From NCBI GenBank assembly GCA_965247375.1, contig CBDFHU010000161.1:62001-126000 (forward strand): a stretch of 64,000 nucleotides of DNA, given 5' to 3'. This DNA comes from Arsenicibacter sp965247375 (GTDB lineage: Bacteria; Bacteroidota; Bacteroidia; Cytophagales; Spirosomataceae). The position numbers were made by a program, and so were the translations under genes. The notes under the pieces are model-generated. The model was not told where the DNA came from, searched no databases, and saw only the letters and a list, made by a program, of their open reading frames with translations. How positions within the stretch are numbered: position 1 is the first letter of the stretch; every line of letters begins with the position of its first letter. Below are positions 26,962 through 34,399 of the stretch, in pieces.

Positions 26962-26988
26962 AACCCCGCCAGGTCTCCCGGCGGGGTT
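26962..26988. terminator. Bidirectional terminator between tricorn homologue and sigma factor
   Basis: AACCCCGCC / GGCGGGGTT with a 9-nt loop, between two convergent stops (26955 and 26999). Confidence 0.8.
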
Positions 26989-26998
26989 ATTTGTTCAA

Positions 26999-27673
26999 TT
27001 AGTTTACCATCACAGCCGACCGGCAGGTCAATTGTTTATAGTCGGTGAATACATACGTCTGCCGCAATTGCCTGACCAGATCCCTGTCTCTGCGGGCCGC
27101 CTGCATGTACGCATTCCGCAGCCTCACCCGTGCGCGTGATAACCGCATTTTAATGGTACTCAGCTTACATTTTTCCTGCATGGCAATCTGTTCAACAGGC
27201 AGCTGTAGCTGATAGCGGGCATACAGGAGCTTCTGCTCCTTTGGCGTCAGGTAGACCAGCGCGCGGTCGAGGTTTTTAACCTGTTCGTCCTGCTGCGTAT
27301 AATCGTCGTATCCCGACACGCCTTCCTCATCCAGCAGAAAGCTGGCATACTCGTTGAAGCGTTTTTCTTCTTTTGACGCATTCCGCAGCTGATCACTACA
27401 GTAGTTGCGCGTAATTACCCGTAGCCAGGTAGCAAACTGCGCACGGCCACCGAAGGTATCCAGCCGGGACAGTACTTTCAGAAAGACCTCCTGAGCCATA
27501 TCCTCTGCCTCAAAGGTTGTAGCCGCAATGGGCTGGCACATGCGCATTACCCGGGTAAAATAACGCCGGTACAGTTCATCAAAAAAATGATGCTTACGGG
27601 TTTCTAAAAATGATCGGATCAATAATTCATCGGTCAGTGTAGCGTACATGTTTTCTGGGGGCTTTAGATGCAT
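26999..27673 (-). CDS. RNA polymerase sigma-70 family (ECF-type) sigma factor
   Basis: 224 residues from 27673; a second in-frame ATG at 27649 (MYATLTDELLIRSF) fits the family equally well. Region 2 is visible (HHFFDELYRRYFTRVMRMC, EAEDMAQEVFLKVLSRLDTF, FATWLRVITRNYCSD) and region 4 (LTPKEQKLLYARYQLQLPVEQIA, CKLSTIKMRLSRARVRLRNAY). No anti-sigma gene is adjacent. Two CCTGCCAA repeats 21 bp apart lie 71-99 bp upstream, like those in front of the NHL giant gene, so both may answer to one regulator. Confidence 0.92.
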   Translation of the reverse strand: MHLKPPENMYATLTDELLIRSFLETRKHHFFDELYRRYFTRVMRMCQPIAATTFEAEDMAQEVFLKVLSRLDTFGGRAQFATWLRVITRNYCSDQLRNASKEEKRFNEYASFLLDEEGVSGYDDYTQQDEQVKNLDRALVYLTPKEQKLLYARYQLQLPVEQIAMQEKCKLSTIKMRLSRARVRLRNAYMQAARRDRDLVRQLRQTYVFTDYKQLTCRSAVMVN

Positions 27674-27743
27674 TATACTTCCGGCGAACCGAAAAGCATT
27701 TGTTTAAATAATTGCCAAAGAACATACATTTGATTGACCCAAT

Positions 27744-27772
27744 CCTGCCAATCGATACCCCAATCCTGCCAA
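27744..27772 (-). promoter_or_regulatory. Pair of 21-bp-phased CCTGCCAA repeats upstream of the sigma factor
   Basis: CCTGCCAA at 27744-27751 and 27765-27772, both preceded by CAAT, with the intervening TCGATACCCCAAT. The NHL-gene array has TCAATACCCGAAT at the same place, so the whole block, not only the core, is conserved. Confidence 0.6.
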
Positions 27773-27845
27773 AATAGCCCGTCAATAAAAAAAGCAGGCT
27801 CATTTCAGGGGGCATAATCACCTTAAAGCAACTATAGCAAACAAA

Positions 27846-27894
27846 TAGTTACTTTTTAGTTACTTATACAGCCAGCGACAAATATATAGTTACT
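27846..27894. repeat. Three TAGTTACT direct repeats
   Basis: TAGTTACT at 27846, 27857 and 27887, spacings 11 and 30 bp, near multiples of the helical turn. They lie in the 700-bp gene-free region 27674-28376. Otherwise that region shows only the phased CCTGCCAA pair, a CGATATA/TATATCG inverted repeat (about 27911-27951) and the orphan terminator at 28222-28268. Confidence 0.4.
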
Positions 27895-28221
27895 GACAAC
27901 TGTACCCGTCACGATATATACGGGTGCATTAGTGACTACAGTGACTATATCGCTGAAAGCTTTTTTGCGCTGCATGATATCACTCTATCAGTCCGACCAT
28001 ATGTTCAGTCAATAGCTCTTTCCGCTTAACCGGTTTTTGAAAATTCTGAGTAGCCTGATAAAAAAAGCACTAACTACAAAAGCGGACTCAGGGTATTATC
28101 GTTTTTTTTCGTCTATCAAGTAACACGGAGCACTAAGCGCAGCATCGTTTGTCAGTTACTGTCTCAAAACGCTTTCAGATGTATGACCGGTACCGCTCTT
28201 ACCAGAAGCATAATGGAGTAG

Positions 28222-28268
28222 AAAGTCAGTCACCCGCCATTTAGTTTTAAGTGGCAGTGACTTTTTTT
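28222..28268 (+). terminator. Orphan terminator-like hairpin in intergenic region
   Basis: An inner stem GCCATTTA / TAAGTGGC and outer AAAGTCA / TGACTTT are followed by a T7 run. No plus-strand gene lies upstream in the region, so it would end either a small RNA or a leader transcript about 110 bp before the glutaminase-like gene. Confidence 0.5.
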
Positions 28269-28376
28269 GCTACTGATGAGTTGTTTGTTACTTGATATTG
28301 CTCTTGTTAGTAAATGTCGCCATTTGTTTACGTTCACCTTAACAACCTGTTTTTCTAACCTGTTCTTTCAACGTCT

Positions 28377-30857
28377 ATGCTAGGCAAACGACCGTTAACT
28401 TCCTTACTCCTTGGATTATCCTTATTAACACCGGCTGTTGATTCCGTTGCCCAGAAGGCCTCCGGCCGGATCGCACCGGCCTATCCGCTGATTACCCACG
28501 ATCCGTACTTCAGTGTCTGGTCGTTCTCTGATTCCCTGAACAGCTCACCTACCAAACACTGGACCGGTACTGACAACTCCCTTTCCGGGCTGATTAAGGT
28601 GGACGGCACCACGTACCGCTTTCTGGGACAGCCCGGAAAAAGCTACCAGACCATTCTGGCTGCCGCCGACGAAGAAAATTACCAATGTAAGTTTACCGAA
28701 GCCGAACCGGCCGCCGGCTGGGAAAACCCGGGCTTTAACGACAGCCAGTGGAAAACCGCAACGGCTCCGTTCGGCGATAACAATCAGGCAAAAACGCAGT
28801 GGCACAGCAAAAACCTCTGGGTACGCCGGACCTTTACGCTCACTGACACTAACCTCGATAACCTCCTGCTGAAACTGCATCACGACGACAATGTGGAGGT
28901 CTATCTGAACGGCGAAAAAATTCATAGCCATGTCGGCTGGCTGAACAAATTCCGGTACTACCCGATTCCGGCTTCGGCAAAAGCGAAACTGAAAAAAGGC
29001 GAAAACGTACTGGCCATTCACTGCGCCAATACCGCCGGTGGTGCCTGGCTCGACGCGGGTCTGTCGGTCGAAAAAGTAGCGAAGGAGCTGGCCGGCATCC
29101 AATTGGCTACGCAGAAAAGCGTTGACCTGAACGCCACTCAGACGACCTATCAGTTTACGGCCGGTAAAGTAAATCTGACTGTTACCTTTACCTCGCCCCT
29201 GCTGATTCAGAACCTCGCTCTTTATGCACGGCCGGTTTCGTATGTGTCCTATAAAGTCAGTGCCAATGACGGGGCGGCCCACGACGTTTCGGTATATCTC
29301 GGTGCGTCAACGGATCTGTCGGTGAACACCGCCGTTCAGCCGGTTACCACCGAACAGTATACCAACGGCCAGCTGTCGATTCTGAAAGCGGGGTCGCAGG
29401 CACAGCCCGTTCTCCAGAAAAAAGGCGATGACCTCCGTATCGACTGGGGGCACATGTACGTGGCAGTACCCAAACAGGCCAACGTCCGGCAATACGTAAG
29501 CAGCGATGACCAGGCCCTGCCGTCGTTTTCGGCGGCGGTTAACCCGGCAGCGGTTGCAACCGGTAAACACCTGGTGCTGAACACCGCCGTTTCGCTGGGC
29601 AAAGTCAGCAGCACGCCGAAAGAGCAGGTGTTTATGCTCGGCTACGATGACCAGTTTTCGGTCCAGTATTTCGGCGAAAATCTGAAACCGTGGTGGCGGC
29701 TGGATGCGTCCCAAACGATTGAGAAGCAACTGGCACAGGCCGCAACTGACTATAAGTCGGTAATGGCCCAATGCGCGGCATTCAACCAGAAACTGTATAA
29801 CGATGCCTTGCAGGCCGGCGGCAAAAAATACGCGGATCTGTGTGTACTGGCCTACCGTCAGGCCAATGCCGCCCACAAACTGGTGAAGAGCCCGCAAGGT
29901 GACCTGCTGTATCTGTCGAAGGAAAATTACAGCAACGGGTCGATTAATACCGTTGACGTCACCTATCCGTCGGCACCGCTCTATCTGGCCTACAACCCTG
30001 ACCTGCTCAAAGGCATGCTGAACGGTATTTTCTATTACAGCGAAAGCGGCAAATGGGCCAAACCGTTTGCCGCCCACGACTTAGGTACCTATCCGCTCGC
30101 CAATGGCCAGACCTACGGCGAGGACATGCCGGTTGAAGAATCGGGCAATATGCTGATTCTGACCGGTGCCATTGCCAAAGCCGAGGGCAATGCCAATTAT
30201 GCCAAAAAACACTGGAAGACGCTGACAACATGGGCTGAATACCTCAGCAAAGACGGCTTTGACCCTGCCAACCAGCTGTGTACGGATGACTTTGCCGGTC
30301 ACCTGGCCCGCAACGCCAACCTGTCGGTTAAAGCCATTGTCGGCCTTGGCTGCTACGCTATGCTGGCCGAACAACTGGGCGAAAAAGCAACCGCACAGAA
30401 ATACCGCGCGATGGCTACCGATATGGCTAAACGCTGGATGGACATGGCGCAGGACGGCGACCACTATGCGCTGACATTCGACAAAAAAGGAACATGGAGC
30501 CAGAAATACAACCTTGTCTGGGACAAGCTGCTTGGCCTGAATCTGTTCCCGAAAGCCGTTTACGACAAGGAGATCAAGTATTATTTGACGAAACAACAGC
30601 CATTCGGTCTGCCGCTCGACAGCCGGAAAACCTACACCAAATCCGACTGGATTATGTGGACCGCTACCCTGGCTGATAACCGGAATGATTTTGACGCGCT
30701 GGTGAACCCGATTTACAAGTTTGCGACAGAGACACCATCCCGCGTGCCGCTCAACGACTGGCACGAAACCACGAACGGCCGCATGGTAGGCTTCCAGGCC
30801 CGCAGCGTCGTCGGTGGTTATTTTATCAAAGTACTTGAGCAGAAATTAAAGAAATAA
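28377..30857 (+). CDS. Secreted glutaminase-A-like protein (DUF4964/5127/4965/1793 type)
   Basis: 826 residues with signal peptide MLGKRPLTSLLLGLSLLTPAVDSVAQ. N-terminal YPLITHDPYFSVWSFSDSL and KHWTGTDNSLSGLIKVDGT are typical of the DUF4964/DUF5127 region of fungal GtaA-like glutaminases. Residues of about 100-235 are an inserted galactose-binding-like beta sandwich (SQWKTATAPFGD, VRRTFTL, VEVYLNGEKIHSH, NVLAIHCAN). The C-terminal (alpha/alpha)6-like part has NTVDVTYPSAPLYLAYNPDLLKG, HDLGTYPLANGQ and EDMPVEESGNML. The biochemical activity of bacterial members is uncertain. The GH2 gene follows 79 bp downstream across an inverted repeat, so the pair probably serves polysaccharide or glycoconjugate use. 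Confidence 0.85.
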   Translation: MLGKRPLTSLLLGLSLLTPAVDSVAQKASGRIAPAYPLITHDPYFSVWSFSDSLNSSPTKHWTGTDNSLSGLIKVDGTTYRFLGQPGKSYQTILAAADEENYQCKFTEAEPAAGWENPGFNDSQWKTATAPFGDNNQAKTQWHSKNLWVRRTFTLTDTNLDNLLLKLHHDDNVEVYLNGEKIHSHVGWLNKFRYYPIPASAKAKLKKGENVLAIHCANTAGGAWLDAGLSVEKVAKELAGIQLATQKSVDLNATQTTYQFTAGKVNLTVTFTSPLLIQNLALYARPVSYVSYKVSANDGAAHDVSVYLGASTDLSVNTAVQPVTTEQYTNGQLSILKAGSQAQPVLQKKGDDLRIDWGHMYVAVPKQANVRQYVSSDDQALPSFSAAVNPAAVATGKHLVLNTAVSLGKVSSTPKEQVFMLGYDDQFSVQYFGENLKPWWRLDASQTIEKQLAQAATDYKSVMAQCAAFNQKLYNDALQAGGKKYADLCVLAYRQANAAHKLVKSPQGDLLYLSKENYSNGSINTVDVTYPSAPLYLAYNPDLLKGMLNGIFYYSESGKWAKPFAAHDLGTYPLANGQTYGEDMPVEESGNMLILTGAIAKAEGNANYAKKHWKTLTTWAEYLSKDGFDPANQLCTDDFAGHLARNANLSVKAIVGLGCYAMLAEQLGEKATAQKYRAMATDMAKRWMDMAQDGDHYALTFDKKGTWSQKYNLVWDKLLGLNLFPKAVYDKEIKYYLTKQQPFGLPLDSRKTYTKSDWIMWTATLADNRNDFDALVNPIYKFATETPSRVPLNDWHETTNGRMVGFQARSVVGGYFIKVLEQKLKK

Positions 30858-30864
30858 GCCTTTG

Positions 30865-30917
30865 TAACCACATAAGCCCCGGACATTGCCCCTGGCTGTC
30901 TGCCGCTTATGTGGTTA
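30865..30917. repeat. Inverted repeat, ACCACATA family (second copy)
   Basis: TAACCACATAAGC (30865-30877) and GCTTATGTGGTTA (30905-30917) are perfect 13-bp complements. It sits between the glutaminase-like and GH2 genes. It shares the ACCACATA core with 4283-4363 but has a different loop. Confidence 0.75.
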
Positions 30918-30936
30918 TCTATTGATTCCTATCCCA

Positions 30937-32844
30937 ATGAAAAAAGAACTCATTTCCTGGCTCAGTGGCAGTCTCGCCGTTCTGAGCCTGACGCTCGGTA
31001 ATGCCCAGACTCCGCTGAAGGCCACGATTCTCAGCAAGTGGGAGAAAGCCGTTACCCCCGAAAATGCCTGGCAGAATTACCCGCGGCCACAACTCGTGCG
31101 GACCAGCTGGCAAAACCTCAACGGTCTCTGGGACTACGCCATCCGCCCGAAAACGGAAGGTGCCCCGACCAGCTATGACGGCAAAATTCTGGTGCCTTTC
31201 TGCGTCGAATCAACGTTGTCGCAAGTGAATAAGGGCCTGAAGCCAACCGAACGGCTGTGGTATCACCGGAGCGTATCGATTCCGCAGCAATGGCAGGGTC
31301 AGCGCGTGCTGATGCACTTCGGGGCCGTCGATTTTGAATCAACGTTGTGGGTTAACGGCGGTCTGGTCGGTTCGCATACCGGCGGCAACGACCCGTTCAC
31401 CTTCGACCTGACCGATTTCCTCAAATCCGGCCAGAACGAGATTGTCCTCGGCGTAACCGACCCAACCTCGGAGGGCGAACAGCCGCGCGGCAAGCAGTTA
31501 CTAAACCCGAACGGTATCTGGTACACACCGGTTTCGGGCATCTGGCAAACGGTCTGGCTGGAGCCGGTCGCGAATCCGGCCTATATCGACGAAGTAAAGC
31601 TGACACCGGACCTGGATTCCAGCCGCCTCTTTGTTGATGTCCTGCTGAATAAACCGGTGACCAACAACACAACCGGTATCCGGATTACGGCGCTCGACGG
31701 CAACAACGTCATCGCCAGTACCATCGTGAAGGCAGGCCGTCATGCGTCGTTACCCGTCAGCAATCCGAAGCTCTGGACACCCGACAGCCCGTTCCTGTAT
31801 AACCTCAAGGTAGAACTGGTGACGGTGGCGGATCCGTTCCCGAACGTCGAAAACCGCAACCGGCCACGGAACAATGCGGCCGAAAAAGCGGCCTACGCCA
31901 AAGCAGAAGTCACCGGCACCCCGATTGATCAGGTAACGAGCTACTTCGCCATGCGGAAAATCTCGATGGGCCCGGGGCCGGTGGCGGGCCAGCCGGTGAT
32001 GCTGCTCAACAACAAGCCGGTGTTCCAGAACGGTCCGCTCGATCAGGGCTGGTGGCCGGGTGGTCTGCTGACGCCGCCATCAGACGAAGGCATGGCCTTT
32101 GAGATTGATTTCCTCAAAAAGTCCGGCTTCAACATGCTGCGGAAACACATTAAGGTAGAGCCGGACCGGTATTATTATCTCTGCGACCGCATGGGCATGC
32201 TGGTCTGGCAGGATATGCCGTCGGGCTTCCTCAACGGCCAGAACCTGTCGCCGAGCGAGTACATTGAGCCGCCGCGCCGTTCGCAGGCCAAAGAACAGTT
32301 TGAGCTGGAACTCCGCCGCATGATGAACCGCCTGCATAACCACCCGAGCATCGTTACGTGGGTAGTTCATAACGAAGGATGGGGTCAGTACGACAACGTC
32401 CGGATGGGGAACTGGGTAAAAGCGCTGGACCCAAGCCGGCTGGTCAATGCCGTCAGTGGCTGGACAGACCTCGGCGGCGGTGATTTCTTCGATATTCATA
32501 CCTACGAAGAAGTACCCCGCGAACCGGCGCCGAAGAAAAATCACGTGATTGTGGTCGGCGAATTCGGCGGAATCGGCTGGCCGGTTAAGGATCACATCTG
32601 GGATGTCAACAAACGGAACTGGGGCTATCAGACCTATCAGGATCAGGAAACGGTGATTAAGGCCTACCGCACCAAATACGCAAAGATCGCCGAGATGTAC
32701 AAAAAGCTGGGGCTATCCGCCGCCGTCTACACCCAGACGACCGACGTTGAAGGCGAAGTAAACGGTTTGCTGACCTACGACCGCGAGGTGGTTAAAATAC
32801 CGGTCGAAACCCTGAAAGAAATACACGCGCCGCTGTTTAAGTAA
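30937..32844 (+). CDS. Secreted glycoside hydrolase family 2 enzyme (beta-galactosidase/glucuronidase-like)
   Basis: 635 residues from the ATG at 30937, which exposes the signal peptide KKELISWLSGSLAVLSLTLGNAQ; an in-frame ATG at 30886 overlaps the preceding inverted repeat. Domain order: sugar-binding jelly roll (LNGLWDYAI, VPFCVEST, LWYHRS, HFGAVDFESTLWVNG), immunoglobulin-like domain, and a TIM barrel with NMLRKHIKVEPDRYYYLCD, WQDMP and HNHPSIVTWVVHNEGW. The likely acid/base is Glu480 (HNEGW) and the nucleophile Glu542 (GEFGG). Substrate specificity cannot be read from the sequence. It ends in a strong terminator. Confidence 0.92.
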   Translation: MKKELISWLSGSLAVLSLTLGNAQTPLKATILSKWEKAVTPENAWQNYPRPQLVRTSWQNLNGLWDYAIRPKTEGAPTSYDGKILVPFCVESTLSQVNKGLKPTERLWYHRSVSIPQQWQGQRVLMHFGAVDFESTLWVNGGLVGSHTGGNDPFTFDLTDFLKSGQNEIVLGVTDPTSEGEQPRGKQLLNPNGIWYTPVSGIWQTVWLEPVANPAYIDEVKLTPDLDSSRLFVDVLLNKPVTNNTTGIRITALDGNNVIASTIVKAGRHASLPVSNPKLWTPDSPFLYNLKVELVTVADPFPNVENRNRPRNNAAEKAAYAKAEVTGTPIDQVTSYFAMRKISMGPGPVAGQPVMLLNNKPVFQNGPLDQGWWPGGLLTPPSDEGMAFEIDFLKKSGFNMLRKHIKVEPDRYYYLCDRMGMLVWQDMPSGFLNGQNLSPSEYIEPPRRSQAKEQFELELRRMMNRLHNHPSIVTWVVHNEGWGQYDNVRMGNWVKALDPSRLVNAVSGWTDLGGGDFFDIHTYEEVPREPAPKKNHVIVVGEFGGIGWPVKDHIWDVNKRNWGYQTYQDQETVIKAYRTKYAKIAEMYKKLGLSAAVYTQTTDVEGEVNGLLTYDREVVKIPVETLKEIHAPLFK

Positions 32845-32866
32845 CCGGTGCAGCCTTATAAAACAG

Positions 32867-32908
32867 AAGCGGGGACGACCGAAAAACACGGTTTGTCCCC
32901 GCTTTTTG
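32867..32908 (+). terminator. Terminator of the GH2 gene
   Basis: Perfect stem AAGCGGGGAC / GTCCCCGCTT followed by TTTTTG; 22 bp after the GH2 stop. Confidence 0.85.
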
Positions 32909-32919
32909 TATTGACTCAC

Positions 32920-32927
32920 TACCTTTG
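32920..32927 (+). promoter_or_regulatory. -7 element for the J-domain gene
   Basis: TACCTTTG, 26 bp before the ATG at 32954 and directly behind the GH2 terminator. No -33 TTG at consensus spacing. Confidence 0.55.
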
Positions 32928-32953
32928 CAGAAAACTTCTGAAACCATAGAACA

Positions 32954-34102
32954 ATGTCGAAACAGCAGCTCATCCGGATTAACACACCCGATAAAGCCAC
33001 GCAACCGCTTTCTAAACCGCAGAAAGAGTTCAACCGGCTCACCAAAAAAATCGGCGAACTGGAAACAGATATAGCTGCATTCCGCCGTGCCGCAACAACG
33101 ATTCAGCAACGCGTCGCCAGCGAATATGAACCGCTTCTGCTGGAGTACAATCTGTTGCGGTCAAAATTAGTCTATGCATTTGACCAGGCACACGACCGGC
33201 CGGGAACGACCAAAACCGAGAAGAAAAAGCTGGTTGATCTGATTCTGACGATCAGCTACGAACTGATCGACCAGCATGGATTTGACGAGCTTAAGCCGGT
33301 TTTCGATAAATACGACAGTGAGGGTTTCGATAGCATTATGACCGACGCCGATCAGGAAGTGTCGGAAGTTATGAAACAAATGGTCACGTCGATGTTCGGG
33401 ATTCAGTTTGACGAAAACGTTGATGTCAGTACCCCGGAGAAATTTACAGCCTATGTAGAGGAACAGATGCACACGAAGCAGCAAGAGGTGGAAGAAAAAA
33501 ACCGGATTTCGGCCGAAAAACGGGCAGCGAAACCTAAAACCGCTAAACAGCAGGAACGTGAAGCTAAAAAGGAGCTCGAATTACGAAACATTACCAAAGC
33601 AGTCCGGACGCTGTATATGGACCTGGTCAAAACGTTTCACCCCGACCGGGAGCCCGACGAAGCGGAGAAAGCCCGTAAAACCGAAATCATGCAGCGGGTA
33701 ACCGAAGCCTACGAAAAAAGCGATCTGTTAGCATTACTCCGGCTCCAGCTGGAATTTAACCGCATTGACCAGACACATCTGGAGAATCTGGCCGACGAGC
33801 AGCTAAAGTATTACAACAAAATTCTGCGGCAACAGGTGGAGGAGCTGGAACAGGAATCGTTCAGTCTGCAACAACAAATGGCCACCATTTCCGGCCGTCC
33901 CGGGATCTTCAGAGGCTCCGCAATCAGTCTGGAGTTCAGCTTCAATAATGACCTTGCTGAACTTAAAACCAATACAAAGGCATTGAAAAATGATCTGAAA
34001 GCGCTGAACGATCCGGCAGAAATGAAAGCCTTCCTGAAATCGTACCGCATTCCCAAACGCGATGATTATGGCCCGGCTGATCTGATGAACGGGTTCTTAT
34101 AA
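32954..34102 (+). CDS. J-domain protein with N-terminal helical region
   Basis: 382 residues, no signal peptide, so cytoplasmic. The HPD motif (His229-Asp231, TFHPDRE) lies inside a J-domain-like helix-loop-helix (AVRTLYMDLVKTFHPD, ARKTEIMQRVTEAYEKSDLLALLRL). Unlike DnaJ, the J domain sits in the middle. Before it lies a coiled-coil and charged region (KEFNRLTKKIGELETDIAAF, KQQEREAKKELELR), and after it another coiled coil (YYNKILRQQVEELEQESFSLQQQ). There are no zinc fingers or G/F region. It may direct DnaK to a specific client. It has its own -7 element; no partner gene is next to it. Confidence 0.8.
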   Translation: MSKQQLIRINTPDKATQPLSKPQKEFNRLTKKIGELETDIAAFRRAATTIQQRVASEYEPLLLEYNLLRSKLVYAFDQAHDRPGTTKTEKKKLVDLILTISYELIDQHGFDELKPVFDKYDSEGFDSIMTDADQEVSEVMKQMVTSMFGIQFDENVDVSTPEKFTAYVEEQMHTKQQEVEEKNRISAEKRAAKPKTAKQQEREAKKELELRNITKAVRTLYMDLVKTFHPDREPDEAEKARKTEIMQRVTEAYEKSDLLALLRLQLEFNRIDQTHLENLADEQLKYYNKILRQQVEELEQESFSLQQQMATISGRPGIFRGSAISLEFSFNNDLAELKTNTKALKNDLKALNDPAEMKAFLKSYRIPKRDDYGPADLMNGFL

Positions 34103-34154
34103 CGAAATCTGCCGCATATCCCGGCATTCTCCTCACTTCAGAAAATAAATCATG

Positions 34155-34195
34155 ACAATTGACACAATTTATCATTTATGGCATAACAATTGACA
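34155..34195 (+). repeat. ACAATTGACA direct repeat upstream of adhesin 1
   Basis: ACAATTGACA at 34155-34164 and 34186-34195, period 31 bp, in the AT-rich 297-bp region between the J-domain gene and adhesin 1. ATGGCATAAC-AATTG at the second copy resembles ATGGCATAATAATTG at about 43614-43628, upstream of adhesin 2. Confidence 0.5.
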
Positions 34196-34330
34196 GCACA
34201 CAAACCTATTTGTTAATTAAACCCATAATAGCCTGTCCGTTGTTTTCAAAACTGAATAAAAGCAACTATAACACAAAAAAATACAACATTAACTTACCTT
34301 TCCATCAAATTAGGATACATATTAATAAAT

Positions 34331-34370
34331 GGCGTATTTTTTGTGATCATTGAAGGCATACTTGCTTATT
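34331..34370 (+). promoter_or_regulatory. Promoter block shared by the two adhesin genes (copy 1)
   Basis: GGCGTATTTTTTGTGA (34331-34346) and CTTGCTTATT (34361-34370) are matched by GGCGTCTTTTTTGTGA and CTTGCTTATT upstream of the second paralogue. Distance to the ATG is 53 bp here and 52 bp there. It contains TATTTTTTG, a loose -7 match. Confidence 0.55.
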
Positions 34371-34399
34371 CTCTTTAGCACATGTAGCCTTTACTGGTT

